From Desulfovibrio mangrovi (GTDB lineage Bacteria; Desulfobacterota; Desulfovibrionia; Desulfovibrionales; Desulfovibrionaceae), in the NCBI RefSeq assembly GCF_026230175.1, contig NZ_CP104208.1, positions 2,728,001-2,792,000 on the forward strand: DNA of 64,000 nucleotides, read 5' to 3'. The position numbers were made by a program, and so were the translations under genes. The notes beneath the pieces were generated by a model. It did no database searches. It saw only the letters and a list, made by a program, of their open reading frames with translations, and was not told the DNA's origin. Below are positions 33,391-41,814 of the stretch, piece after piece. Each line of letters starts with the position of its first letter. Position 1 is the stretch's first letter.

Positions 33391-34551
33391 CTATACGGCA
33401 AGGTCCACGTCAAATGCTTCAAAAAACCCTTCGCCATATATGGGTGCCTCCTGCGCATCCTGCTCGAGGTGCACGTAGTCGAGGCTGCCCTCCACTTCCA
33501 TCGTGTTCAGATAGTAGCGCATGGCCCGGGTCACGAGCCAGGGCGTGGCAAGACCGAGCGTGCAAATCAGCAGCAGGAGGTTGCTCAGCTGCAGCCACAG
33601 CAGGCCCCTTCCGGTCACCACGCTGCGGAGCCGGATATCCGGGAAACGGGTGTTGGCCACCTGCCAGCGGATATATACGCCGAAGAACCAGTAGGAAAAC
33701 ATCGATCCGAGGAAAACCATGCCGTAGAACACGAGCATGGCCTTGCCAAAAGCCTTGGCCGCATCCTCACCGGGGTTGCCGTTCAAGAGGGAAAGTGCGG
33801 CTGGCAGGTCAGATAATATGAATCCGGCCGCGCCAAAGGCCGCGACTCCCAGCACCGCCACCAAAAAGGATATGTACAGCGGTTTGGCCTTGCCAGTGAA
33901 CCAGAAGCGCCGCTTGCCGTACCACATGTTGTTGACAATTCGGTTGCTGATAACCGCGCGTGACTTGGGGTACCAGAGCATGAGCGTAATCAGGTTGAGC
34001 AGAGCCTGCCCCATAGCCACGAACATGTACTTCCATGCGCTGCCGGAAAGATTGAAGCGTATGCCGCGCCAGCGGGTGCGCGTCAGGCGGTAGCGGATGG
34101 CGCGGTAGGTCGCGAAAAACCAGAAGGGCATGAGCACCAGCACCGCAAGCGCGGAAAGTCCCGGATGGATGCGCTCAAGAAGCACCTGCGCCACCATGTA
34201 GAGAATGAAAACCCCGACCACGATAAGGAAACCGAAAAACAGTTCCTTGCCCGTTCCGGTGTACTCCAGCGGTTCACCTTCCACCACGGTGTGCGCCCAC
34301 AGGTATTTTCTGACCCGTACCTTGGCCCAGAAATGGTAGATGCCCAGCGTCAGAATGGTGAGCAGAAAGTTGACGATCCAGATCTTGAACAGCTCCCAAC
34401 CGCTGCCCGTGAACTGCACCATTTGCCGGTAGCCTTCCTGCGTACCGCCGTTAAAGATGAATCCCCCACTTTGCACGGGCGCAGCCTGCGGCATGCCCTG
34501 ACCATTTGATGCGCCCCCCGCATACAATACGTCGTCGTTCTGCAATTCCAT
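33391..34551 (-). CDS. DUF898 (YjgN-like) membrane protein
   Basis: The 386-residue protein contains the repeated YjgN pattern: FTGSGWELFKIWIVNFLLTILTLGIYHFWAKVRVRKYLW near residue 45, then further helices including RLTRTRWRGIRFNLSGS, for about seven membrane segments. ATG 34551 follows AAGGGG. The biochemical role of DUF898 is unknown. It is coupled to an M48 protease gene and the pair probably acts together in envelope quality control. Confidence 0.85.
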   Translation of the reverse strand: MELQNDDVLYAGGASNGQGMPQAAPVQSGGFIFNGGTQEGYRQMVQFTGSGWELFKIWIVNFLLTILTLGIYHFWAKVRVRKYLWAHTVVEGEPLEYTGTGKELFFGFLIVVGVFILYMVAQVLLERIHPGLSALAVLVLMPFWFFATYRAIRYRLTRTRWRGIRFNLSGSAWKYMFVAMGQALLNLITLMLWYPKSRAVISNRIVNNMWYGKRRFWFTGKAKPLYISFLVAVLGVAAFGAAGFILSDLPAALSLLNGNPGEDAAKAFGKAMLVFYGMVFLGSMFSYWFFGVYIRWQVANTRFPDIRLRSVVTGRGLLWLQLSNLLLLICTLGLATPWLVTRAMRYYLNTMEVEGSLDYVHLEQDAQEAPIYGEGFFEAFDVDLAV

Positions 34552-34601
34552 AATTGCCCCTTGCAATGTGTTTTGCCGCTGCCTGTACTACACGGAATTA
34601 C

Positions 34602-34640
34602 AAAATAAAAGCCCCATCCGAATACAATATCCGGACGGGG
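34602..34640 (-). terminator. Terminator of aroE
   Basis: On the minus strand a 9-bp stem (34632-34640 with 34612-34620, one G-U pair) is followed by CTTTTATTTT. Confidence 0.8.
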
Positions 34641-34665
34641 ATACTTAACAACCGTTTCTCCCGTT

Positions 34666-35490
34666 CTACAGAGACAGGATGCTCCTGATACGTTCGCGTA
34701 CGTCTTCAAGGGGCAAGTCCACCCCTGTCCAGATGCGGAACTGCTCCATGCCCTGTGCGGCAAACATGTGCAGACCGTCCAGCGTCTGCCATCCCGCAGC
34801 CTCAGCCTCGGCAAGGAAGCGGGTGCGCAGGGGATTGTACACAAGGTCATAGGCAATGCCGCTGCGTCCGGCAAAGGCGGCCTGCGGACAGGGCGTCTCT
34901 TCCACCTTGTCGCCACTCATGCCCAGCGGCGTGGAATTGATGATGAGATCAGCTTTCACAGCCGTACGCTCTTCCCACGGCACCACGGTCGCACCAAACG
35001 GCTCCGCCACGGCAACGGCACGCTCCTGCGACCGGTTGGCAATGCCGACATCCGCCACACCCAGTTCGCGCAGGCCTGCCAGAACGGCCTTGGCCGCCCC
35101 GCCCGCACCAAGCACAAGGGCGCTGCCTATCCGGTCCGCATGCTGCCGCAGGGGGGAAAGAAAACCGGTGATGTCCGTATTATCACCCATCAGTCTGCCC
35201 TTGTCCCAGAACAGCGTGTTCACGGCCCCCACGGTCTGTGCCAGCGGGGTAATGCCGTCCAGCAGGGGCATGACCGTTTCCTTGTGCGGAATGGTCACGC
35301 TGGCGCCGGACAGGGGCAAGGTGCGGAAGGCGGCGATGAAGTCCGCCAGTTTTTCCGGCGGCGTGGGAAAAGCCATATATGCGGCAGCAATGCCGCAACG
35401 TTCAAACCCCCAGTTATGCAGGGCGGGGCTCATGGTGTGGCCGAGCGGGTGCCCGATGATGCCATAGAGCTTCTCAGGAATTCGAGTCAT
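34666..35490 (-). CDS. aroE: Shikimate dehydrogenase
   Basis: NADPH-dependent reduction of 3-dehydroshikimate in aromatic amino acid synthesis. The 274 residues include the substrate-binding GHPLGHTMSPALHN, the catalytic pair Lys70 (SVTIPHK) and Asp106 (GDNTDITGF), and the nucleotide loop LVLGAGGAAKAV. It stands alone on its strand, downstream of the Sia genes but with a gap of 139 bp and its own terminator. Confidence 0.95.
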   Translation of the reverse strand: MTRIPEKLYGIIGHPLGHTMSPALHNWGFERCGIAAAYMAFPTPPEKLADFIAAFRTLPLSGASVTIPHKETVMPLLDGITPLAQTVGAVNTLFWDKGRLMGDNTDITGFLSPLRQHADRIGSALVLGAGGAAKAVLAGLRELGVADVGIANRSQERAVAVAEPFGATVVPWEERTAVKADLIINSTPLGMSGDKVEETPCPQAAFAGRSGIAYDLVYNPLRTRFLAEAEAAGWQTLDGLHMFAAQGMEQFRIWTGVDLPLEDVRERIRSILSL

Positions 35491-35629
35491 GGTCTCTCGC
35501 CTTGTCAGGGGTTAGGTTCCTCGCGGTGCCACCATGCACCGCACCAGTGCACAGTGCCGCGAGCGGCAAGGCAGGTCAACCCCATCTGGCAGAACTGGAA
35601 CTGCCATGAATCAAGACGCCTTCCGTGCC

Positions 35630-36025
35630 TCACGCGGCAACGGACACCAGCTCGAAGTTGATATGCTGCACGTCTTCCTGAAACTCCTCGCCGCATTCAA
35701 GCGCCGTTTCGTTTTCCTCATCATAGCGCCAACGTACGCAGACGGATTTGCCCGCCTGTGCCGCGGCATCCAGCATGTCAAAAAGGTCCATGAAGGTCTT
35801 TGAGCTGGAACTGTTAAAGTAGACGATTTCCATTTCCAGCGTCATGGGCTGGTTCTGCGATACGCTCAGGTATTCCCGCAGCCAGTCAAACACTGGGGCA
35901 TAGAACCGCGAGCAGTTCTCCGGATACGACTCTCCCCGCAGGCTCAGGTTGTGTGTCTCGGGGTTGAAATCTATGGCGGGGGACGACTTGGTCGCCTCCA
36001 CTTGCAAGTGCTTCAGGGAACTCAT
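35630..36025 (-). CDS. siaC: SiaC-like regulatory phosphoprotein (DUF1987)
   Basis: In Pseudomonas, unphosphorylated SiaC binds and activates the diguanylate cyclase SiaD; SiaB phosphorylates it and SiaA dephosphorylates it. The 131-residue protein has the family segment ESYPENCSRFYAPVFDWL and the phosphoacceptor-region motif YFNSSSSK at residues 69-76; by analogy with Thr68 of P. aeruginosa SiaC, a Ser there is likely modified, which is inference. ATG 36025 follows AGAGG. It ends the four-gene operon. Confidence 0.85.
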   Translation of the reverse strand: MSSLKHLQVEATKSSPAIDFNPETHNLSLRGESYPENCSRFYAPVFDWLREYLSVSQNQPMTLEMEIVYFNSSSSKTFMDLFDMLDAAAQAGKSVCVRWRYDEENETALECGEEFQEDVQHINFELVSVAA

Positions 36026-36035
36026 ACTGCCTCTT

Positions 36036-36572
36036 TTAAACATGCACCTTCACGGCAAAGAAGGATGTGTCATCATCTATGGGGTCAAAACGGTATTGCA
36101 GCGGGCGGCTGGCCTTTCTTGCCATCTCGATAAAGCCGAGGCCCGCCCCGCAGGAATCCTCATCCGGCCCTTTGCGGCGCTGCTCCTTGTAATAAGCCTT
36201 CAGTTCCTCACGCGTCATACCGTTCACCGTATCAATACGCTCACGTATGCGGTCTTCGCGCTTGCGGCTGACGGGGTTTCCACAGGCCACATAAAATTGC
36301 TCACCGCTACGCCCCACCATGATCTGGCCCGTCCCCATGCAGGCTGTGGGCGTGCATATGTCCCGTGCGTAACAGATGACGTTCTGCATCTGCTCCACAA
36401 GAACGGAAAACACTTTCTGCGCTAGCAGCATGCCGTTCTCCTCAAGCACCATCTTGCGGCGCATCATGTCGCCGACTCCTTCCACCACGCCCTGCGAAAT
36501 GGGGCCGTTGTAATACAACACAACCCCCTCACGGCTCATGGTTTCGTGATAGGAAAGCATATTCACATCCAT
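36036..36572 (-). CDS. siaB: SiaB-like protein kinase (DUF6272)
   Basis: The 178-residue cytoplasmic protein aligns by layout with SiaB, an HATPase-fold kinase that phosphorylates SiaC. It has ENGMLLAQKVFSVLVEQMQNVICYA as the N-box-like helix, then MGTGQIMVGRSGEQFYVACGNPV, and GAGLGFIEMARKAS as the lid region. AAGG precedes ATG 36572. It lies 4 bp from the end of siaA and 10 bp before siaC. The kinase role is known for the family, not shown here. Confidence 0.85.
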   Translation of the reverse strand: MDVNMLSYHETMSREGVVLYYNGPISQGVVEGVGDMMRRKMVLEENGMLLAQKVFSVLVEQMQNVICYARDICTPTACMGTGQIMVGRSGEQFYVACGNPVSRKREDRIRERIDTVNGMTREELKAYYKEQRRKGPDEDSCGAGLGFIEMARKASRPLQYRFDPIDDDTSFFAVKVHV

Positions 36573-36576
36573 GATA

Positions 36577-37809
36577 TTACCTTGCGTTCACCATGAAGCC
36601 GAGCACGGTCACGTCGTCCCGACGGGCTTCACGGCCCATGTATTCCTTGAATTGCGCCTCCAGCAGGGCCTTTTGCCGTACAAAAGGCAACGCCCCGCAA
36701 GCACTGATGAAATGCTTGAAACGCGATTTCCCGAAGGGCAGGTGCTTCACACCGCCCACCTGATCCGTCAAACCATCCGTAAGGCAATAAAACCGACTAT
36801 CCGGTTCCATCCGAAGAGAATGATTCATAAATTCATAGTCCTCCGGCGTTCTGACATAACCTGCGCCGCACCGGCAGCCCTTTATCTCCAGCACATCTCC
36901 CTGAGCAGAGCGTACAAAGAGTGAACTACGGGCTCCGGCAAAGTGCAGCATGCCTCCGGCCGTATCCACATACACCACGGCGCAGTCCATGCCGTCGTCA
37001 GAAAGCGGATTGTCGCGGTCCTGTGCCAGGGACTGCCGGATAGACCGGTTCATGGCGCTGACGACACCGGCGGGATTCCCCTCCAGAGCGTTGACTTCCA
37101 GCCGCTCGAACAGGGAGTGCACGATCAACGTCATGAACGCCCCGGGAACGCCGTGCCCGGTGCAGTCCACAACGGCAAGGAAGAAACCGTTCTGCGTGCG
37201 CTTCACCCAATAGGCATCGCCGCCCACGGCATCCCGTTGATCCCATATGAGAAAATGATCTGCGAAAAGCTCATGCAGGGTCTGCTCAGAAGGCAAAAAG
37301 GCATTCTGAATAAGTCCTGCATATTCGATTGACTCCACAAGCTGCTCCTGAGCGGTATGCAGATTTCGCATGGCGCCATTCAAAGCCCGCTGGCGGCTGT
37401 CGATGATATGACCTATCCAGAACATGTTGCAGCGCAGCGACTGCAACGGATCGCCGCCCTCCGGCTCGGCAGGCAGCTCGGCAAACGGAGTGAGATTGCC
37501 TGATTTCATCTGCTCGCACAGCCCGTTCAACTCACGGACCTGCCGAAGCACCAGCAATTCCGAGAGCCAGTGCGAAAGCGGCATAAGCAGGATGAAGCCA
37601 AGTGCGATCCACCCTGCAAGAATATTGATCATGCCGGTATGCGCCTGACCTTCCATGGCGATAAGCAAAGCCAACGGGCAGGCAATGAGGCTCAGCACCA
37701 GAATGCCCCGCATCTTGCTCACGGTACGAATACCGGCAAGCCCGCAACCCTTGTTGCATCTGCGGGGCGAACGCACGCGTTGCGCCGCTTCCTTGTTTCT
37801 GTTCATCAT
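36577..37809 (-). CDS. siaA: SiaA-like PP2C/SpoIIE phosphatase with two membrane helices
   Basis: The 410-residue protein has membrane helices at about 34-52 and 60-78, a HAMP-like linker, a coiled segment (VESIEYAGLIQNAFLPSE) and a PP2C domain with metal aspartates in RDAVGGDAY (Asp193, Asp198) and DCTGHG (Asp215). It would dephosphorylate SiaC. Pseudomonas SiaA is about 660 residues and has a large periplasmic sensor between its helices; here the loop is only about seven residues, so sensing must occur in the membrane or cytoplasm. ATG 37809 follows AGGA, 7 bp after siaD. Confidence 0.88.
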   Translation of the reverse strand: MMNRNKEAAQRVRSPRRCNKGCGLAGIRTVSKMRGILVLSLIACPLALLIAMEGQAHTGMINILAGWIALGFILLMPLSHWLSELLVLRQVRELNGLCEQMKSGNLTPFAELPAEPEGGDPLQSLRCNMFWIGHIIDSRQRALNGAMRNLHTAQEQLVESIEYAGLIQNAFLPSEQTLHELFADHFLIWDQRDAVGGDAYWVKRTQNGFFLAVVDCTGHGVPGAFMTLIVHSLFERLEVNALEGNPAGVVSAMNRSIRQSLAQDRDNPLSDDGMDCAVVYVDTAGGMLHFAGARSSLFVRSAQGDVLEIKGCRCGAGYVRTPEDYEFMNHSLRMEPDSRFYCLTDGLTDQVGGVKHLPFGKSRFKHFISACGALPFVRQKALLEAQFKEYMGREARRDDVTVLGFMVNAR

Positions 37810-37816
37810 ACTATTC

Positions 37817-38569
37817 CTAGTGACAGGGACGTACGGCAACCGGAGAGGAACAAACGGAACCGCATTCCGGTCCGGGATACCGTTCCACCCGGTTACGCCC
37901 GTTCTTCTTGGCGGCATACAGCGCCACATCCGCCCGTTTGAGAATCACTTCTATATCCATCTCGCTGTCCCAAGACGAGGCGGTAGTGCTGCCCACGGAA
38001 AGCGTCACCTGCACATTACGCCCGTCAACCGTAAGCAAGCGCCGCTCCACGGAGGCACGAATACGCTCGGATATAATCGCAGCCTCCCTACAACCGGTTT
38101 CCGGCAACAGCACCACGAACTCTTCCCCGCCAAAGCGGGCAGCCGTATCGTGGGCACGAATTGAGGATTTCAGCACTTCGGCTATCTCCCGAAGCACCTT
38201 GTCACCCACATCATGCCCCCAGGTATCGTTAATGGATTTAAAATGGTCCGCATCCAGCAACAGGAGCGACAGGGGCGTATCCGTCCTTCTCGCACGGGAG
38301 AATTCCTTGCGGGCCACGTCCATGAAATGGCGACGGTTATCCAGCCCTGTTAAGGCATCCGTTCTGGCCATGTGGGTCAATTCATCGTTCAGCGAACTGA
38401 GCTGCCCCTGCATACGGTCGCCCATGGTCACCAGCCTGCGCGACTGACGCAACAGCTTGCGGGCGACGTCCAGCAACGCTGCAAAGGGCGCTTCAGCTTC
38501 CGTTCCGGCAAGCTCCGAGGTCAGATATTCCTCTGCCCGTTCTATGCTTTCTTCTTCTTTCTGATACAT
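37817..38569 (-). CDS. siaD: SiaD-like diguanylate cyclase (GGDEF)
   Basis: Makes cyclic di-GMP. The 250-residue soluble protein has an N-terminal helical stalk (residues 1-65) like SiaD, then a GGDEF domain with GGEEF at 147-151, Asp in LLDADHFKSIND, and an RAHD product-inhibition site exactly five residues before the active loop. GAGGA precedes ATG 38569. It is first in the operon, ahead of siaA, siaB and siaC, whereas in Pseudomonas siaD is last. Confidence 0.9.
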   Translation of the reverse strand: MYQKEEESIERAEEYLTSELAGTEAEAPFAALLDVARKLLRQSRRLVTMGDRMQGQLSSLNDELTHMARTDALTGLDNRRHFMDVARKEFSRARRTDTPLSLLLLDADHFKSINDTWGHDVGDKVLREIAEVLKSSIRAHDTAARFGGEEFVVLLPETGCREAAIISERIRASVERRLLTVDGRNVQVTLSVGSTTASSWDSEMDIEVILKRADVALYAAKKNGRNRVERYPGPECGSVCSSPVAVRPCH

Positions 38570-38776
38570 GCGAATCCTCGAGTTCACGATTCATCACGAA
38601 CCGTCGTGGACGCCATTGGTAATGAAAATGAAAATCAAAATCAATAAAAAGTTTTCATCTTCCTCCATGCTCCGTTCCGTGACTGCGAAACGAGGTTTGC
38701 AATTCTTGCGGATGACAACGCCCCTCCGGGCTTCCCTGCCCCCCCCAAGTGGTGCGCATGCCTACTATGTTGAACA

Positions 38777-38805
38777 AAAAAGGAGGCCCTGTGGCCTCCC
38801 TTTAT
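38777..38805. terminator. Hairpin 1 of the lipoprotein region
   Basis: GGAGGCC-CTGT-GGCCTCC (38782-38799) with flanking A-run and TTTA. It can act on either strand. The stem recurs in the hairpins at 39211 and 40305. Confidence 0.65.
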
Positions 38806-38988
38806 GTTCGTCACCTAGGGCGTCGCATATAACCGCCCCGAGGTGACAAGTTATAATTCAGAGCCCCCCCTGCACACGATAGAAATCAGAATAGCATACC
38901 TGCCCTGCATTGTTCTCGGAGAGCCAGCCTGCATAACAACCGCGCGCAGCCTGAAACACTCTCTGCAGCAAACGAGAAGGAGGTACCC

Positions 38989-39117
38989 ATGAATCTTAAA
39001 CACATGCTTAACCCCTTGCCCATCAACCTCAAGGACGAAGCGCTCCGGCTTGCACCGGCATTTTTCGTTTTCATTCTTGCCATCCTCATGGTCTCCCTTT
39101 CTGCTTGCATGGGCTGA
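38989..39117 (+). CDS. Very short lipoprotein gene (42 codons)
   Basis: A strong AGGAGG lies seven bases before ATG 38989. The peptide has a basic/polar N-terminus, a hydrophobic stretch FFVFILAILMVSL and the lipobox LSAC followed only by Met-Gly, so signal peptidase II would release a three-residue lipopeptide. Its first 40 residues resemble the signal region of the lipoprotein at 39400 (for example LAILMVSLSAC versus LAILMISLAGC), and the ribosome site is the same. It may be a truncated paralogue or a genuine micro-lipoprotein. Entericidin-type peptides are similar in size but longer after the Cys. Confidence 0.6.
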   Translation: MNLKHMLNPLPINLKDEALRLAPAFFVFILAILMVSLSACMG

Positions 39118-39207
39118 TCCGCAACCGCCGGAAAACAGATATAGCGCTTCTATCGGTAGATTATAATCAGCATAGAATTCAGCACCACTTATCTCACTGA
39201 AAACATA

Positions 39208-39236
39208 AATAGGGAGGCCGTTTGGCCTCCCTTTCT
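39208..39236. terminator. Hairpin 2 of the lipoprotein region
   Basis: AGGGAGGCC-GTTT-GGCCTCCCT (39211-39232) followed by TTCTTC. It ends the micro-lipoprotein transcript. Confidence 0.7.
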
Positions 39237-39399
39237 TCATTATCCACCACAGGAGTATGGTACAGGGGTCGAATAGAATAACTTACAATTGATAGAATGC
39301 CAATTATCAGGCATGGCAAACATAGCACCGCAGATTTATCCCTTCGGGAAGTCCGCGTACGCCCGCTTAACCCCTGTAGCCAGTAAGAAGGAGGTACTC

Positions 39400-40296
39400 A
39401 TGAATCAAAAACAAATGCCCCGCCCCTTACACATACAATACAGGAATGACTCTCGACGGCTCATTCCAGCATCCCTTGTTGTGGCTCTTGCCATCCTGAT
39501 GATCTCCCTTGCAGGATGCGCAGTCAGGTCACCCACCACGGCCGGGGACGCACTCAAGGCTCCGTCACAGGGGTATACACCGTTGGACCCGCTGCCCCTC
39601 AATGCGTCAGGAGGCTATCTCGAGGCCTCAAATGAAAAGAAACTGAAATTGTTTCCCGATGAAACAATGCGCCTCGCCGTCGGAGAGATTCAAAGTGACG
39701 GGAGCATATCATTTGGCATGGCGCATATTGGAAACGCTAATTCATCATATAAAGTCATCCTCGACTACGCTAAATCCGACACCAAGCCTTTACACTTCAT
39801 TGTGACTCCTGCCAGTAACCAGAGCCCCATGAAACTTGAATACTATTCCATTGATAACAAAGAATTACCAACACTGACTCATGGTCAGTACATGACAACT
39901 CTACCGGCTTACGTAGGAGTTGCTCTACGCATTACTGCCGACATCAAGGTACTCAAGGGCAAGGTTGATTTGGCCAACATGCTATCGCTTGGAATAGCCG
40001 CTCAAGCAGGGAACATCACGGGAACACTGACAATTCAAACACTTGGTATATCAGGAGAGCCAGTCACATCCGCGCTCCCTCTACCTAATGAGGTAAGTAA
40101 GGCCAGCATCCAAAGTGCCATTCAAGCCATGGGTACAATCAAAGCAAAGCTTTATGACAAGAATACTCATATTCAGCCAAGATTTATAGGGTATTACAAC
40201 TACCTTGGCGGAGGCAAAGACACTGCGACACAGGTAATCACCGCCATACAGCAAAACTGCACCAGCGGCCCGCTTACCGTTACCCTACCTGATTAA
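39400..40296 (+). CDS. Lipoprotein of unknown function, paralogous leader to the micro-lipoprotein
   Basis: The 298-residue protein has a long signal peptide ending in the lipobox SLAGC (Cys about residue 40). The +2 residue is Ala, not Asp, which favours the outer membrane. The mature part is beta-rich, with repeated GxI and LPxY patterns and few cysteines. GAAGGAGG precedes ATG 39400. I recognise no domain. Codon use is more A+T-rich than its neighbours, a mild sign of transfer. It is bounded by hairpins 2 and 3. Confidence 0.7.
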   Translation: MNQKQMPRPLHIQYRNDSRRLIPASLVVALAILMISLAGCAVRSPTTAGDALKAPSQGYTPLDPLPLNASGGYLEASNEKKLKLFPDETMRLAVGEIQSDGSISFGMAHIGNANSSYKVILDYAKSDTKPLHFIVTPASNQSPMKLEYYSIDNKELPTLTHGQYMTTLPAYVGVALRITADIKVLKGKVDLANMLSLGIAAQAGNITGTLTIQTLGISGEPVTSALPLPNEVSKASIQSAIQAMGTIKAKLYDKNTHIQPRFIGYYNYLGGGKDTATQVITAIQQNCTSGPLTVTLPD

Positions 40297-40298
40297 TA

Positions 40299-40330
40299 AC
40301 AAAAAAGGGAGGCCAAACGGCCTCCCTTCT
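40299..40330. terminator. Hairpin 3, shared terminator of the lipoprotein gene and hisG
   Basis: AAGGGAGGCC-AAAC-GGCCTCCCTT (40305-40328). On the minus strand it is followed by TTTTTTGTTATT, on the plus strand by CTCTTTGC. Its stem-loop is the reverse complement of hairpin 2. Confidence 0.85.
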
Positions 40331-40358
40331 CTTTGCTTCGTCTTGGTGCAGCGAGCCG

Positions 40359-41252
40359 CTACACGATCTTATTCAGCGAGTATTCGATGATGCCTTCCGC
40401 GCCCGCGTCCACGAGCTGGGGAATCAGGTCACGCACGATGCGGCGGTCCACAACGATTTCCACGGCAAGCCAGTGGGAATCCTTGAGCTGTGACACCGTG
40501 GGCGAATTCAGCGAAGGCAGGAGGGAGAGAATGTCTTCCTGCTTGTCGCCGGGTACGTTCATCTTCAGGCCCACAAGGTCGTCTGCACGCAGCGCGCCCT
40601 GCAGCAGCAGGTCGATCTGCTGAATCTTCTTGCGCTTCCACGGGTCTTCCCACGTCTTCTTGTTGGCGATGAGCTGGGTGTTGGTCACCAGCACGTCGTC
40701 AATGATGCGCAGGCCGTGGGCACGGATGGTGGTGCCGGTTTCCGTCACTTCCACGATGGCGTCGGCAAGGCCTTCCACCACCTTGGCCTCGGTTGCGCCC
40801 CAGGAGTAGAATACGTCCACAGGAATGCCCAGATCGGCGAAGTATTTCTTGGTCACACCGAGCAGTTCGGTGGCAATGCGCTTACCGGCAAGGTCTTCCG
40901 GCTTCTGGTAGGGGGAGTCGCCCGCCACGGCCAGCACCCAGCGTGCGGGACGGTTGGAAACCTTGGAGTACACGAGGTCGGAGACCACATGCACGTCCGC
41001 ACCGGTTTCCAGCAGCCAGTCCTTGCCGGTGAGGCCAACGTCCAGAATGCCGTCCTGAATATAGTGGGGAATCTCCTGCACGCGGCACAGGCGGCAGGTG
41101 ATGTCGGGATCATTGATTTCGGGGAAATAGTTGCGGTGGTGCTGGCGCACCTTCCAGCCGCAGCGCTCGAAGAGATTGAGGGTGGAGTCCTGCAGGGAGC
41201 CCTTGGGAATGCCGAGCTTGATCTGACGCTGGTTGTTTTCGTTCTGGGACAT
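40359..41252 (-). CDS. hisG: ATP phosphoribosyltransferase, long form
   Basis: First enzyme of histidine synthesis, joining ATP and PRPP. The 297 residues include the catalytic barrel-like domains with KLGIPKGSLQ near the start and the PRPP loop EVTETGTTIRAHGL near residue 170. A C-terminal domain beyond residue 220 is the histidine-binding regulatory part of the hexameric long form, so no HisZ is needed. Its ATG overlaps the hisI stop by one base (TAATG), showing coupling. Confidence 0.95.
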   Translation of the reverse strand: MSQNENNQRQIKLGIPKGSLQDSTLNLFERCGWKVRQHHRNYFPEINDPDITCRLCRVQEIPHYIQDGILDVGLTGKDWLLETGADVHVVSDLVYSKVSNRPARWVLAVAGDSPYQKPEDLAGKRIATELLGVTKKYFADLGIPVDVFYSWGATEAKVVEGLADAIVEVTETGTTIRAHGLRIIDDVLVTNTQLIANKKTWEDPWKRKKIQQIDLLLQGALRADDLVGLKMNVPGDKQEDILSLLPSLNSPTVSQLKDSHWLAVEIVVDRRIVRDLIPQLVDAGAEGIIEYSLNKIV

Positions 41253-41668
41253 TATTTATAGACCTCCTTGGGGTCGAATACGAGGGGTGAGCAGATGGAC
41301 ACGTTGCCATCCTTGCGTTCACGATAAAAACAGCTTCTATACCCTTTGTGACAGGCCGCACCGCCAATCTGGTCCACGAGCAGCAGAATGGTATCGCTGT
41401 CGCAGTCAAGGCGGACGGCCTTGATATGTTGGGTATGGCCTGACGTCCCGCCCTTATGCCACAGGGTGCCACGGCTGCGGCTCCAGTAATGGGCTTCGCC
41501 GGTTTCCAGAGTCTTGTTCCAGGATTCTTCGTTCATGTAAGCCATCATCAGCACCTCGCCGGTGGCGTGGTCCTGTGCGATGGCGGGAAGAAGTCCTCCG
41601 CCCTTAGCGAAGTCGGGGGCGAAGTCCGGGGCAATAACAGGGGAACCATCAGGATTTGTTGCTGCCAT
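41252..41668 (-). CDS. hisI: Phosphoribosyl-AMP cyclohydrolase
   Basis: Opens the adenine ring of PR-AMP in histidine synthesis. The 138 residues are the single-function form without the HisE pyrophosphohydrolase. Metal sites are visible: DCDSD (Mg) and the zinc cysteines in [14 protein letters not shown] plus the Cys of LDCDSD. ATG 41668 is preceded by AGAGG, with short spacing; in-frame sequence further upstream lacks conserved residues. hisG follows with a one-base overlap. Confidence 0.93.
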   Translation of the reverse strand: MAATNPDGSPVIAPDFAPDFAKGGGLLPAIAQDHATGEVLMMAYMNEESWNKTLETGEAHYWSRSRGTLWHKGGTSGHTQHIKAVRLDCDSDTILLLVDQIGGAACHKGYRSCFYRERKDGNVSICSPLVFDPKEVYK

Positions 41669-41814
41669 AACCTCTAATGTCCTTTGCGTTGTCTCACCGC
41701 AGCATGGTGTCAGGCACATGAATGCGCGCCCGCACAATCATGAGGGTGGAAGGGCGAAGTAGCGCGTTTATGACGTTTTTGCAAGTTACGAACCCGCATG
41801 AAACGGGAACGACG

